From the NCBI GenBank assembly GCA_003577305.1, contig QEVL01000014.1, positions 81,923-145,922 of the forward strand: 64,000 nucleotides of DNA, given 5' to 3'. Position numbers and translations under genes: made by a program. Below are positions 1 to 7,426 of the stretch, in pieces. Origin of the DNA: Burkholderiales bacterium. Lineage in GTDB: Bacteria; Pseudomonadota; Gammaproteobacteria; Burkholderiales; Burkholderiaceae_E. The stretch's first letter is position 1, and every line of letters begins with the position of its first letter. The notes under the pieces were generated by a model that worked only from the letters and a program-made list of their open reading frames with translations, ran no database searches and had not been told where the DNA came from.

Positions 1-516
1 GGTGGTGGCGCCCCACATGAATGCGGCGCCCAGGCACAGCAGGTCGCCGACGAGCGCGTTCGCATCGGGCAGAGTGAGGCGGTCGCCGAATGCGAGCACC
101 AGGCCGGCGAAGGCGGCCGACAGGCCGAGCAGCTTGTTGCGCGTGATGCGGTCGCCGGGCACGAAGAAGTGCGCGCCCAGTGCGACGACGAACGGCGCCG
201 CGTACAGCAGCAGCACCGCGCGCACCGCGGTGGTGTAGACCAGCCCCACGAACAGGAAGACGAACTCCAGGCCGAACAGCAGCCCGGCGATGACGCCAGG
301 CACCAGCGTGTCGCTGCGCTCGCCCAGCGGAATGCGTCGCCACGCGATCCAGGCCGCGAGCAGCAATGTGGCGCCGATCGAGCGCAGCGCCGCCTGCCAG
401 ATCGGCGAGATGCCGGAATTGCCGACTTTGGTGGCCACCTGGCCGAGGCCCCAGATCATGCACAGGAGCAACTGGGCTGCGATCGCCGCGGGCGGGAGGG
501 TACGGGAGTCGTTCAT
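1..516 (-). CDS. EamA/DMT-family permease, 3' end cut by the window
   Basis: Inner-membrane drug/metabolite-type exporter; substrate unknown. The minus strand reads 172 codons without a stop from an ATG at 516-514 to the window edge. Seen: alternating hydrophobic helices, with an early 'MIWGLGQVATKVG' stretch typical of the first EamA helix and 'YTTAVRAVLLLYAAPF' typical of helices 3-4; the second EamA repeat lies outside the window. The gene diverges from ugpQ with about 90 bp between the starts. Family assignment is good, function within the family is unknown. Confidence 0.8.
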   Translation of the reverse strand, partial: MNDSRTLPPAAIAAQLLLCMIWGLGQVATKVGNSGISPIWQAALRSIGATLLLAAWIAWRRIPLGERSDTLVPGVIAGLLFGLEFVFLFVGLVYTTAVRAVLLLYAAPFVVALGAHFFVPGDRITRNKLLGLSAAFAGLVLAFGDRLTLPDANALVGDLLCLGAAFMWGATT

Positions 517-604
517 CGTCGCGTTTATACCCGGGTTCGGCCCGCTTGCGGGCGCGCCGTGGTTCTGCAACAGTCGACGTGAGGAAACCGGTGGAGCACG
601 ACAG

Positions 605-1333
605 GTGAACTGGCCGTATCCGCGCATGATCGCGCATCGCGGCGCGGGCACGCTCGCGCCGGAGAACACGCTGGCGGCGATCCGGCTCGGCGCATCGTTC
701 GGTTACACGATGTTCGAGTTCGACGTGAAGCTCGCCGGCGATGGCGTGCTGGTGCTGATGCACGACGCGACGCTCGAGCGCACCACCGACGGCACCGGGC
801 GCGTGGCCGGCCACGCGTTCGGCGAACTGGCGCGGCTCGACGCCGGCAGCTGGCACTCCCCGGCGTACGCCGGGGAGTCGATTCCCACGCTCGAGCGCGT
901 GGCCCGCTGGCTGCTGCGCAACGGGCTCATGGCGAACATCGAGATCAAACCTTGCCCCGGGCGCGAGGCCGAAACCGGCGCGGCCGCGGCGCTCGAGGCG
1001 CGCAGGCTGTGGCGGGGCGCGCTGGCGCTGCCGATCCTCTCGTCGTTCTCGCAGGAGGCGCTCGAGGCGACGCGCCGCGTCGCGCCCGAACTGCCGCGCG
1101 CGCTGCTGTTCGGCGAGCTGCCCGAAGACTGGGCGCAGCGCTGCCTGGCGCTGGGCTGCGCGGCGCTGGCTGCGCGCGAGGCTGGGCTCACCGACCCGGT
1201 GATCGCCGCCGCGCACCGCGCCGGCCTGCGGGTGATCGGGTACACGGTGAACGACCCGGCGCGCGCGGCTGCGCTCTTCGGCTGGGGGCTCGATGCGCTG
1301 GTCACCGACGCGGTCGACCGGATCGCACCTTGA
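605..1333 (+). CDS. ugpQ: Glycerophosphodiester phosphodiesterase
   Basis: Cytosolic hydrolase of glycerophosphodiesters to glycerol-3-phosphate and the free alcohol. The protein shows the GDPD barrel motifs: 'MIAHRG' and 'APENT' near the N-terminus, 'FEFDVKL', 'LMHDATLERTT', 'NIEIKP' and a C-terminal 'VTDAVD'. I chose the GTG at 605 because the following 'NWPYPR' matches the N-terminus of E. coli UgpQ as I remember it; an in-frame ATG at 626 is the alternative. Length 242 aa fits UgpQ (about 247). No ugpBAEC transport genes are adjacent, so its substrate probably comes from elsewhere. Confidence 0.9.
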   Translation: MNWPYPRMIAHRGAGTLAPENTLAAIRLGASFGYTMFEFDVKLAGDGVLVLMHDATLERTTDGTGRVAGHAFGELARLDAGSWHSPAYAGESIPTLERVARWLLRNGLMANIEIKPCPGREAETGAAAALEARRLWRGALALPILSSFSQEALEATRRVAPELPRALLFGELPEDWAQRCLALGCAALAAREAGLTDPVIAAAHRAGLRVIGYTVNDPARAAALFGWGLDALVTDAVDRIAP

Positions 1334-1340
1334 GTCGGCC

Positions 1341-1370
1341 GGCGCGAATCGCGCCCGCGTGGCGCGCGGG
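1341..1370 (+). terminator. Two small tandem hairpins after ugpQ
   Basis: GGCGCG-AAT-CGCGCC (1341-1355) runs into CCCGCG-TGGCG-CGCGGG (1354-1370) just after the ugpQ stop. There is no T-tract, so this is a weak terminator candidate only. Confidence 0.3.
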
Positions 1371-1493
1371 TGCTCGCGCATTCACGTTCCGGATTTTTCC
1401 GCATCGGCTGCGGTCGCCGGGATGCGCTTGACCGGAGTCAAGGTGAGCTGCGAGGCCGGCCTTACGATGGCCGGATCGCCCCTGGAGACCGCA

Positions 1494-1877
1494 ATGCCCT
1501 TGTCGGAAGCCCAGCTCGGCGAGCTGCTCAGCCAGATCCGGCAACGGCTCCTCGTTCTGGAAGAAGAAATCGCCCGCAAGCTCGGCCAGGCGTCGGAAGA
1601 GTTTTCGGCGTTCGAGCGCATCGGCGACAGCGGCGACCTGTCGTCGATTCTCGTCGAAGGCGAGGTCGAGATGTCGGAGGCGCTGCGCGACATCGACGAA
1701 TGGCGCGGGCTGCGCGGCGCGCTGCGCCGGGCCGAGGAGGGCACCTACGGGGTGTGCATCGATTGCGGCGCCGAGATTCCCTTCGAGCGGCTGCGCGTCA
1801 GCCCGATGGCGCTGCGTTGCATCGATTGCCAGATGCGTTCGGAGCGGCGCGAAGGATCGCATCACTCGACGATGTGA
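1494..1877 (+). CDS. DksA/TraR-family zinc-finger protein
   Basis: Small (127 aa) member of the DksA/TraR family, which binds the RNA polymerase secondary channel in characterised members. Residues 1-80 are a predicted coiled coil; residues about 85-112 carry a four-cysteine zinc finger (CIDC...CIDC). It is shorter than canonical DksA (about 150 aa) and lacks the classic DxxDxA tip as far as I can see, so it is a paralogue rather than housekeeping DksA. Start: ATG 1494 with GGAG about 8 nt upstream; an in-frame ATG at 1467 is possible. A MITE-like element follows 10 bp after its stop. Confidence 0.85.
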   Translation: MPLSEAQLGELLSQIRQRLLVLEEEIARKLGQASEEFSAFERIGDSGDLSSILVEGEVEMSEALRDIDEWRGLRGALRRAEEGTYGVCIDCGAEIPFERLRVSPMALRCIDCQMRSERREGSHHSTM

Positions 1878-1887
1878 GATGTGAATC

Positions 1888-2120
1888 TAGGGCGTGTTCA
1901 CACTACGATCGTCCCCGCGTGAGCCCGAAAAAAGCGCGCAATCGAGGCGCAAAGCGCAGCCGTGGCGGGGCCACGGCGAGCATTTGCAACGCGGAGTGCG
2001 CGCTTTTTCCGGGCTCACCCTCCGGGCCGGGGCCTGCCGGGCCCACGCGCGTCGCCGGCGCCTCGTTTGGCGGCCCGGCAGGCCCCGGCGCGGGGACGAT
2101 CGTAGTGTGAACACGCCCTA
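1888..2120. mobile_element. MITE-like element, copy 1 (TA flanks, 30-bp TIRs)
   Basis: Bounded by TA dinucleotides at 1888-1889 and 2119-2120. Perfect 30-bp terminal inverted repeats lie at 1890-1919 and 2089-2118, starting GGGCGTGTTCACACTACG. Inside, a perfect 8-bp hairpin (GCCGTGGC-GGG-GCCACGGC) follows the left arm, and a second inverted pair (GAGCCCG...GCGCGC with GCGCGC...CGGGCTC) spans the first 110 bp. No ORF has coding character. The TA flanks suggest mobilisation by an IS630/Tc1-type transposase (inference). The right TA forms the first two bases of the imuB stop codon on the minus strand. Confidence 0.85.
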
Positions 2121-3701
2121 GCCGAACCGGCCGTGCACGAACCAGCCGGGGCGCGCGTCGTCGGGCGCTAGCCGTTCGCGGTAGATCCAGTACAGCGCGT
2201 GACGCTCGTCTTCGGCGATGAAGTAGTCGCGTTGCACCAGGGAGGAATCCCACCAGCCGCCTTCGATGCGCTCCGGGCCGGCCAGCAGGGTGAGCGCCGA
2301 ATGCCACCAGGGCCGGTTGTTGCGTTCGTCGATGGCGATCGGCTCGCTCAGCAGCCACAGCGGCCTGGGCAGGTTGGCCACCGGGGGCTGTGAACCGCCC
2401 GCGGGCCCCGACTGCGGTGCGCTGGCCGGCGAGCCCGGCGGCGCATCGAACGCTTCGACCCGGTAGGCGATTTCGGGTCGATGGTCGGCCACCAGCGCGA
2501 GGCGCTGCACCTGGCGCGGGCCGAGCCGCGCCTGCAGTCGCTCGACCAGCCGCGCCAGGCTCTCGCGCGAGGCATCGGTGCCCGGGAACAGCCGGGCGCT
2601 CGTGGCGGGCAGCGACAGGATCTCGCTGCAATGCAGGCGCAGCGCGCGCACCGGTGCCGGCAGCCGGGTGACCGCCAGCCGTTCGCGCAGCAACGCGCAC
2701 AGCCGCCCGGAATCGCGGCTCGGATCGGCGAGCCGGATCGCCAGCAGCGTGTCGGCGCGCCGCTCGCGCGCGCTGCCCTGCTCGTGCTCGGCGTGCAGCT
2801 CGAAGCCGCGCACCGCGCAGTGACGCGCCGCCAGCCATCCGGCGAGTCGATCGAGCAGGCGGCGCCCGGCGAACAGCAGCGCCTCGGCATGCTCGATCTG
2901 TGCGAGCAGTTCGATTCGCGCCTCGAAGCACTCGGGCGCCTCGAACCAGCGGCGCGGTTCGGGCTGGCGTCCGAGCGCGCGGTCGAGTTCGTCGAGCAGC
3001 GCGTGCCCGCAGCGGCGTGCGAGGCCGGCGCGCGGCAGGGCGAGCAGATCGTCGATGCGGTGCGCGCCGATCGCTGCGAGGGTTTCACGCTGCGCCCGGC
3101 TGCGGGCGAGCAGCGCCGTCGGTAGCTCGCGCAAGGCGGCCTCGAGGCGGGCCTCGTCGGCTTCGAGGCCGTCGCGATGGCGCGCGAACAGCCAGGCGGC
3201 GGCCGGGTTGGGTGCCGCGCCGATGCGCGCCGAAAAACCGAGCACCCGCAGGCCCTGGCGCAATTGTGCGAGCAGGGCGTCGGCGCCGCCGAAGCAGCGC
3301 AGGCTGGGCGCCACTTCGAGCAGCAGGCCGCAGGGGCAAGCGGCGTCGTCGAGTTCGTCGAACGGCAGGTCGGACTGCAGGCTGACCGCGGGCGTGAACT
3401 GCAGCGCCCAGGCGGCGAGCGACCGAAGGGCTGCCTCCTCGCCTGCGTGATCGCGCTCGCGCAACAGCAGCGCCGGAGCGATGGCCAGCGCAGCGGCGTA
3501 CTTCATGCCGGGAGCGACGCCCAGCGCGCGGGCGTGGTCGTCGGCGTCGAGGATCTGCACTCGATCGCAGATCGCCAGCGGGCGCGTCGCACCGGCCGCG
3601 GCTGCACTGGCCGTGGCTGCATCGGATGCCTCGGGGGCCGTCGCGCCGCAGCGGGCGACGTCGAGCGAGAGCCGGTCGAAGAACAGGCCGAACCACCACA
3701 T
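2118..3701 (-). CDS. imuB: ImuB, Y-family polymerase-like SOS mutagenesis protein
   Basis: ImuB is the non-catalytic Y-family partner in the ImuA-ImuB-DnaE2 translesion system; it links the polymerase to the sliding clamp. The 527-aa protein starts 'MWWFGLFFDRLSLD', has the UmuC-like N-terminal region ('ICDRVQILDADDHARALGV', 'GMKYAAALAIAP'), an HhH segment ('AIGAHRIDDLLALPRAGLARR') and the long C-terminal region. Catalytic acidic residues of active Y-polymerases are not evident, as is usual for ImuB. The stop TAG is built from the TA flank plus the first G of the adjacent MITE. imuA lies upstream but separated by a second MITE; no dnaE2 follows. Confidence 0.9.
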   Translation of the reverse strand: MWWFGLFFDRLSLDVARCGATAPEASDAATASAAAAGATRPLAICDRVQILDADDHARALGVAPGMKYAAALAIAPALLLRERDHAGEEAALRSLAAWALQFTPAVSLQSDLPFDELDDAACPCGLLLEVAPSLRCFGGADALLAQLRQGLRVLGFSARIGAAPNPAAAWLFARHRDGLEADEARLEAALRELPTALLARSRAQRETLAAIGAHRIDDLLALPRAGLARRCGHALLDELDRALGRQPEPRRWFEAPECFEARIELLAQIEHAEALLFAGRRLLDRLAGWLAARHCAVRGFELHAEHEQGSARERRADTLLAIRLADPSRDSGRLCALLRERLAVTRLPAPVRALRLHCSEILSLPATSARLFPGTDASRESLARLVERLQARLGPRQVQRLALVADHRPEIAYRVEAFDAPPGSPASAPQSGPAGGSQPPVANLPRPLWLLSEPIAIDERNNRPWWHSALTLLAGPERIEGGWWDSSLVQRDYFIAEDERHALYWIYRERLAPDDARPGWFVHGRFG

Positions 3702-3731
3702 GAGATCGTCGGAGCGCAGCGAAGCGGTGCC

Positions 3732-3958
3732 TAGGGCGTGTTCACACTACGATCGTCCCCGCGTGAGTCCGAAAAAAGCGCGCAATCAAGGCGCAAAGCG
3801 CAGCCGTGGCGGGGCCACGGCGAGCATTTGCAACGCGGCCGGGCCGCCACACTTCGTTGCCGCCTCCTTGCGTGGCACTGCCACGCGCGTCGTCGGCGCC
3901 TCGTTTGGCGGTCCGGCAGGCCCCGGCGCGGGGACGATCGTAGTGTGAACACGCCCTA
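3732..3958. mobile_element. MITE-like element, copy 2, between imuA and imuB
   Basis: Same orientation and termini as copy 1: TA at 3732-3733 and 3957-3958, 30-bp TIRs at 3734-3763 and 3927-3956. The first about 80 bp after the left TIR and the last about 60 bp before the right TIR are nearly identical to copy 1 (few substitutions), while a central stretch of roughly 50 bp differs completely and here carries its own near-perfect hairpin (GCGTGGCA-C-TGCCACGC). It sits between the imuA stop and a point 30 bp upstream of the imuB start, so a co-transcript would carry a long hairpin. Confidence 0.85.
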
Positions 3959-4681
3959 ATTGAGCGTGCCTTCGTGCGGGGCGTCGTGGCGGGCGTGGAT
4001 CGTGCGCATCGGGTGCGGCTCGGGGGCAGTGGCGAGCGTGCTGGCGCGCGGACGGATCGTCGAAACCGGCTGCGGGAGATCAACGAGGATCGGGTCGGCC
4101 ATGACCGGGCCGCGGCGCTTGAGGATCTGCACCGACAGGCGCTGCTCGGGGCGCGGCAGCAGCAGCAGGCGCAGCGGCGCGGGCGAGGCGTCGAACTGCG
4201 CCGCCAGTGGCCGGAACAGGAACACCGGGCCGCCGGCCGGCTGGGCGGCCGACTGCATGCGGCGCAGATGCTCGGGACGGGTGCGCTCCTGCGGCAACCA
4301 GGCGAGCAGCGCGCCGAAGGCCGCGCTCTCGAGCGTTTGCTCGACCGCCCACAGGCGATCGGCGGCGCTGGGTGCCTGCACCACCAGCAGGTAGTCGAGC
4401 TGAATGCCGTGGCTGGCGAGCGCCGGCGCGTAGGGCTGCAGCGGCGGCGCCAGCAGCACGACGAAGCGGCGCTCGCGGGTGAGCTGGCGCAGCAGCGGCA
4501 CCAGCAGGCGCAGCTCGCCGATGCCCGATTCGCGGCTGATCAGCTCGGTGAGCATGCCCGCCGGCCAGCCCGCGCCGGGCAGCTCGGCGTCGAGCGCCGG
4601 AAACCCGCTGGACACGGCGTCGATGCCGGCGTGTCCGAGTTGGCTCGCGCGCCAGACCGCGGCAGGCAGGGCGGAAGACAT
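3956..4681 (-). CDS. imuA: ImuA, RecA-like SOS mutagenesis protein
   Basis: ImuA is the RecA-fold partner of ImuB/DnaE2 in error-prone repair. The 241-aa protein contains 'SGFPALDAELPGAGWPAGMLTEL', typical of the RecA-like strand before the P-loop region, and 'LLAWLPQERTRPEHLRRMQ' in the middle. Start ATG 4681-4679 is 7 nt after the lexA stop, so lexA-imuA are one operon under the SOS box. The stop TAG uses the TA flank of MITE copy 2. Confidence 0.88.
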   Translation of the reverse strand: MSSALPAAVWRASQLGHAGIDAVSSGFPALDAELPGAGWPAGMLTELISRESGIGELRLLVPLLRQLTRERRFVVLLAPPLQPYAPALASHGIQLDYLLVVQAPSAADRLWAVEQTLESAAFGALLAWLPQERTRPEHLRRMQSAAQPAGGPVFLFRPLAAQFDASPAPLRLLLLPRPEQRLSVQILKRRGPVMADPILVDLPQPVSTIRPRASTLATAPEPHPMRTIHARHDAPHEGTLN

Positions 4682-4688
4682 CGTGGCC

Positions 4689-5333
4689 TCACAAGGCCTT
4701 GCCGCCGCGCAGCAGGCCGACCGCGATGCCTTCGAGCGCGAAGGCATCGCTGCGGCTGTCGACGACGATCGGCTCGAAGTCGGGGTTCTCGGGCAGCAGC
4801 TCGATCGCGTGGCCTTTGCGGCGCCAGCGCTTGACGGTGACCTCGTCGCCGACGCGGGCGACGACGACCTGGCCGTTGCGCGCTTCGCCGGCGCGACGCA
4901 CCGCGAGCAGGTCGCCGTCGAAGATGCCGGCATCGCGCATGCTCATGCCGCGCACCTTCAGCAGGTAGTCGGGCTTTTCGGAGAACAGGTTCGGGTCGAT
5001 CGCGTAGCTGGCTTCGATGTGCTCCTGCGCGAGGATCGGGCTGCCGGCAGCCACCCGCCCGACCAGCGGCAGGCTGAGCGCGATCTGCACCGCCCGCGGA
5101 GCCTCGTCGGCCGAATCGGGCAGCAGCTTCAGGCGAATGCCGCGCGAAGCGCCCGAGGCGAGTTCGATCACGCCCTTGCGTGCCAGCGCCTTCAGGTGGT
5201 CTTCGGCGGCGTTCGGCGAACGAAAGCCCAGCTGCGCGGCGATTTCGGCCCGGGTGGGCGGAAAGCCGGTGTCGGCGATGTGCTGCCTGATCAGCGCCAG
5301 GATCTGCTGCTGGCGCGCGGTGAGATCGCGCAT
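4689..5333 (-). CDS. lexA: LexA, SOS repressor
   Basis: Dimeric repressor of DNA-damage genes that self-cleaves when RecA filaments form. Residues 1-65 are the winged-helix domain; residues about 90-210 are the S24 peptidase domain. Visible sites: cleavage bond Ala96-Gly97 in 'GRVAAGSP', catalytic Ser131 in 'GMSMRD', Lys168 in 'TVKRW'. Length 214 aa fits. A perfect SOS box lies 29 bp upstream of the start, so the gene is autoregulated and drives imuA-imuB. Confidence 0.97.
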   Translation of the reverse strand: MRDLTARQQQILALIRQHIADTGFPPTRAEIAAQLGFRSPNAAEDHLKALARKGVIELASGASRGIRLKLLPDSADEAPRAVQIALSLPLVGRVAAGSPILAQEHIEASYAIDPNLFSEKPDYLLKVRGMSMRDAGIFDGDLLAVRRAGEARNGQVVVARVGDEVTVKRWRRKGHAIELLPENPDFEPIVVDSRSDAFALEGIAVGLLRGGKAL

Positions 5334-5361
5334 CGGAGACTCCGGGTGATGAATTCGGGAT

Positions 5362-5377
5362 CTGTATTTTTATACAG
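5362..5377 (-). promoter_or_regulatory. LexA (SOS) box of the lexA-imuAB operon
   Basis: CTGT-ATTTTTAT-ACAG, a complete CTGT-N8-ACAG match, ends 29 bp from the lexA ATG. It lies in one of the few AT-rich stretches of the window. The RRM gene diverges 168 bp away, so the box may also touch its promoter. Confidence 0.92.
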
Positions 5378-5469
5378 TATCGAGGGTTTTTCAAGTGCCG
5401 CGGCGCCACTGTGCATTCATGATGGTTTGTGGCAAAGTCGAAAAACGGACCGGCAACCCGGTTCGCGGT

Positions 5470-5515
5470 ATTGCATTTCCCGGTTTGCTCGCTCAGGTCT
5501 CCCTCGAAATGCAAT
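5470..5515 (+). promoter_or_regulatory. Leader stem-loop upstream of the RRM gene
   Basis: ATTGCATTTC (5470-5479) and GAAATGCAAT (5506-5515) form a perfect 10-bp inverted repeat around a 26-nt loop, ending 29 nt before the RRM start codon and 14 nt before its GAGGA ribosome site. It is AT-rich compared with its surroundings. It could be an mRNA control element or a protein-binding operator; the sequence alone does not decide. Confidence 0.55.
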
Positions 5516-5544
5516 GAGTTCAACGGTCCGAGGAACGAGTTTCG

Positions 5545-5994
5545 ATGGGAACCAAGATCTATGTGGGCAACCTGCCGTGGCGTGCAACCGATGCGCAGTT
5601 GTCGCAGTTGTTCGGCAGTCACGGTGAAGTGATCGACGCCAAGATCGTCACCGACCGCGAAACCGGCCGCTCGCGCGGCTTCGGTTTCGTCACGATGGCG
5701 TCCGACGAAGCCGCGCAGGCCGCCATCCGCACCCTGAACGGCTACTCGCTCGAAGGTCGCAGCCTGGTGGTCAACGAGGCGCGCGAGCAGTCCGGCGGCG
5801 GCTTCGGCGGCGGTCGCGGCGGTGGCGGCTACGGTGGCGGCCGCGGTGGTGGTGGCGGCTACGGCGGCGGTAACCGTGGAGGCGGTTACGGCGGCGGCGG
5901 TGGCGGCTATGGTGGTGGTGGCGGCTATGGCGGCGACCGCGAAGGCGGTGGCGGTCGCGGCGGCCAGCGGCGCGCCCGCCAGTTCGGCCAGTAA
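5545..5994 (+). CDS. RRM-domain, glycine-rich RNA-binding protein
   Basis: Single RNA-recognition motif (residues 1-82) with RNP2 'IYVGNLPW' and RNP1 'RGFGFVTM', followed by a Gly/Arg/Tyr-rich tail (residues about 83-149) made of GGYGGG and RGGGG repeats ending in a basic 'GQRRARQFGQ'. Bacterial proteins of this type act as RNA chaperones, often in cold response. GAGGA at 5530-5534 supports the ATG at 5545. The gene has a long leader with a stem-loop and is followed by a strong hairpin terminator. Confidence 0.93.
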   Translation: MGTKIYVGNLPWRATDAQLSQLFGSHGEVIDAKIVTDRETGRSRGFGFVTMASDEAAQAAIRTLNGYSLEGRSLVVNEAREQSGGGFGGGRGGGGYGGGRGGGGGYGGGNRGGGYGGGGGGYGGGGGYGGDREGGGGRGGQRRARQFGQ

Positions 5995-6023
5995 GAAGGC
6001 CCTTTCTCTCTGCTGTCGTCATT

Positions 6024-6056
6024 GCTTCGCGCCGGTACTGCCGGCGCGAAGCGTTT
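6024..6056 (+). terminator. Terminator of the RRM gene
   Basis: GCTTCGCGCCGG-TACTG-CCGGCGCGAAGC: a perfect 12-bp stem with a 5-nt loop followed by GTTT. It lies between the convergent RRM and PIN-toxin genes and may serve both strands. Confidence 0.75.
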
Positions 6057-6069
6057 CAGGGCGCCGCGA

Positions 6070-6468
6070 TCAGCGCAGCGCCACCACTTTCACGCCCGGA
6101 AGGCGCGAGAAGTCGCGCACGTTGTCCGTCAGCACTGCGTGATCGAAGCAGCGCGCGGTTGCGCCGATCAGCGCGTCGTGCGCACCCACTGTGGTGCCCG
6201 ACGGCAGGTCGGCCAGCATTCGTGCGTGGACCCGGGCGACCGCGGCGGTGAAATCGAGCGTGGGGATGGTTCTCTCGATCGCCTCGACGAAGGCCGCGCG
6301 CCTGCCCCGGCGCTTGGCCGAGTCGGCCTTGTGCACGCCGACCCAGAGCTCGGAGATCGTTACCGACGAGATGAAGGCGTCGCCGTGCTGCGCCCAGCGG
6401 GTGAAATCGATCCGCGCGTCGCTCTTTTCGGCGAGGATGAAGACGTTGGTGTCGATCACGAGGCCCAT
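6070..6468 (-). CDS. PIN-domain toxin (VapC type)
   Basis: Likely endoribonuclease toxin of a type II module. The 132-aa protein has the PIN acidic residues: Asp6 in 'VIDTNVF', Glu40 in 'ISELWVG', Asp98 in 'AHDALIGA', and Asp115/Asp119 in 'LTDNVRDF'. It overlaps the antitoxin gene by 13 nt, which suggests translational coupling. Target RNA cannot be read from sequence. Confidence 0.9.
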   Translation of the reverse strand: MGLVIDTNVFILAEKSDARIDFTRWAQHGDAFISSVTISELWVGVHKADSAKRRGRRAAFVEAIERTIPTLDFTAAVARVHARMLADLPSGTTVGAHDALIGATARCFDHAVLTDNVRDFSRLPGVKVVALR

Positions 6469-6740
6469 GCGTCGGCTCCCGCCTCGCCGACGGTGCGGTC
6501 GAGCTCGTCCAGATCGGCGAGGAAGCGGTCCGCATCGCCGGCGCCGAGCCGGGGCAGCGTTGCGAACAGGTCGTTGAGCCGCGCTACCGAAAACCCCGCC
6601 GGGGGGCCCGACGGCACGACCCGGGCGACCGTCTCCCTGCCGCGGCAGACTTCGAGCGAGATCCCGCGGTAGTGCACTTCGCTGAGCATCGATGACAGGT
6701 TGCGGGCAAATTCGGTGGCGGTGACGCGCTTCGAGGTCAT
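6456..6740 (-). CDS. Phd/YefM-type antitoxin
   Basis: 94 aa. The N-terminal half ('VTATEFARNLSSMLSEVHYRG', 'VARVVPSG') has the Phd/YefM DNA-binding fold pattern; the acidic C-terminal half ('DADRFLADLDELDRTVGEAGADAW') would neutralise the PIN toxin. It is first in the operon, and a palindromic operator lies 13 bp upstream. Confidence 0.85.
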   Translation of the reverse strand: MTSKRVTATEFARNLSSMLSEVHYRGISLEVCRGRETVARVVPSGPPAGFSVARLNDLFATLPRLGAGDADRFLADLDELDRTVGEAGADAWAS

Positions 6741-6753
6741 GAGTGTAGAGCCT

Positions 6754-6776
6754 GATAATCAGATTTTCTGATTATC
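6754..6776. promoter_or_regulatory. Palindromic operator of the toxin-antitoxin operon
   Basis: GATAATCAGA-TTT-TCTGATTATC, a perfect 10-bp inverted repeat with a 3-nt spacer directly upstream of the antitoxin start. Autoregulation by the antitoxin is the usual arrangement (inference). Its AT content stands out. Confidence 0.8.
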
Positions 6777-6879
6777 CTACTCCGACTGACGCTACCAGGA
6801 CAGTCGGTCGAACGTTGCCAAGGCGTCGGCCGTCGGTCGTATCCGCGCGCCGTTCGCGTTCGGCTGTGCATCCCCCGCA

Positions 6880-7425
6880 ATGGGTATGGACGGCGCGTCG
6901 CCGACTGCGCCGGTTGCCGCGCCACCCGGCTACCTTGACCAGGCGCGCAACCTCGCCGCCACGGTGCCCGCCAACCTGCTCGCCGTGCTCACCGACGAGC
7001 TGAACCGCAGCGGGCCTGCCGGTGCGATCGAAGTCTGCCGCGAGAAGGCGCCGCAGATGGCGCGCGCGGCCTCCGAGCGCTCGGGCTGGAACGTGCGCCG
7101 CGCGAGCCTGCGCAACCGCAACCCGAAAGGCGTGCCCGATGTCTGGGAGCGGGCCGCGCTCGAGCGCTTCGATACGCAGGCGGCCGCCGGCGCGGCAGCT
7201 CCGACCCTGGAGACCTGGCAGGTCGTCGACGAAGGCGGCCGGCAGGTGTTCCGCTACGCCAAGGCCTTGCCCACGCAGCCGCTGTGCGTGCAGTGCCACG
7301 GCAGCGTCGACAAGCTGAGCGAGCCGGTGAAGGCGAAGCTGCAGGCGCTGTATCCGGCCGACCGCGCAACCGGCTACCAACCGGGGCAGATCCGCGGGGC
7401 GCTGTTCCCGAAGAAGCCGATCTGA
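6880..7425 (+). CDS. DUF3365 (Tll0287-like) heme-binding domain protein, no visible export signal
   Basis: The 181-aa protein matches DUF3365 proteins through most of its length ('AIEVCREKAPQMA', 'RRASLRNRNPKGVPD', 'FRYAKALPTQPLCVQCHGS'). A single CVQCH motif near residue 137 implies covalent heme attachment and thus a periplasmic location. No signal peptide precedes it: the ATG at 6880 opens into 'MGMDGASPTAP', and the frame upstream closes at a TGA at 6787 with no start codon between. The toxin-antitoxin operator sits about 100 bp upstream. Either the N-terminus was lost or the start is atypical. Confidence 0.72.
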   Translation: MGMDGASPTAPVAAPPGYLDQARNLAATVPANLLAVLTDELNRSGPAGAIEVCREKAPQMARAASERSGWNVRRASLRNRNPKGVPDVWERAALERFDTQAAAGAAAPTLETWQVVDEGGRQVFRYAKALPTQPLCVQCHGSVDKLSEPVKAKLQALYPADRATGYQPGQIRGALFPKKPI

Positions 7426-7426
7426 A

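Noticed and set aside
5765..5990. Repeated GGCGGCTACGG units resembling a short tandem or CRISPR-like array
   Set aside because: They encode the glycine-rich tail in frame, with no spacers of constant length.
5771..6142. Overlapping ORFs on both strands across the glycine-rich tail of the RRM gene
   Set aside because: They are shadows of GGY/RGG codon repeats with low-complexity His/Arg or Ala/Val products.
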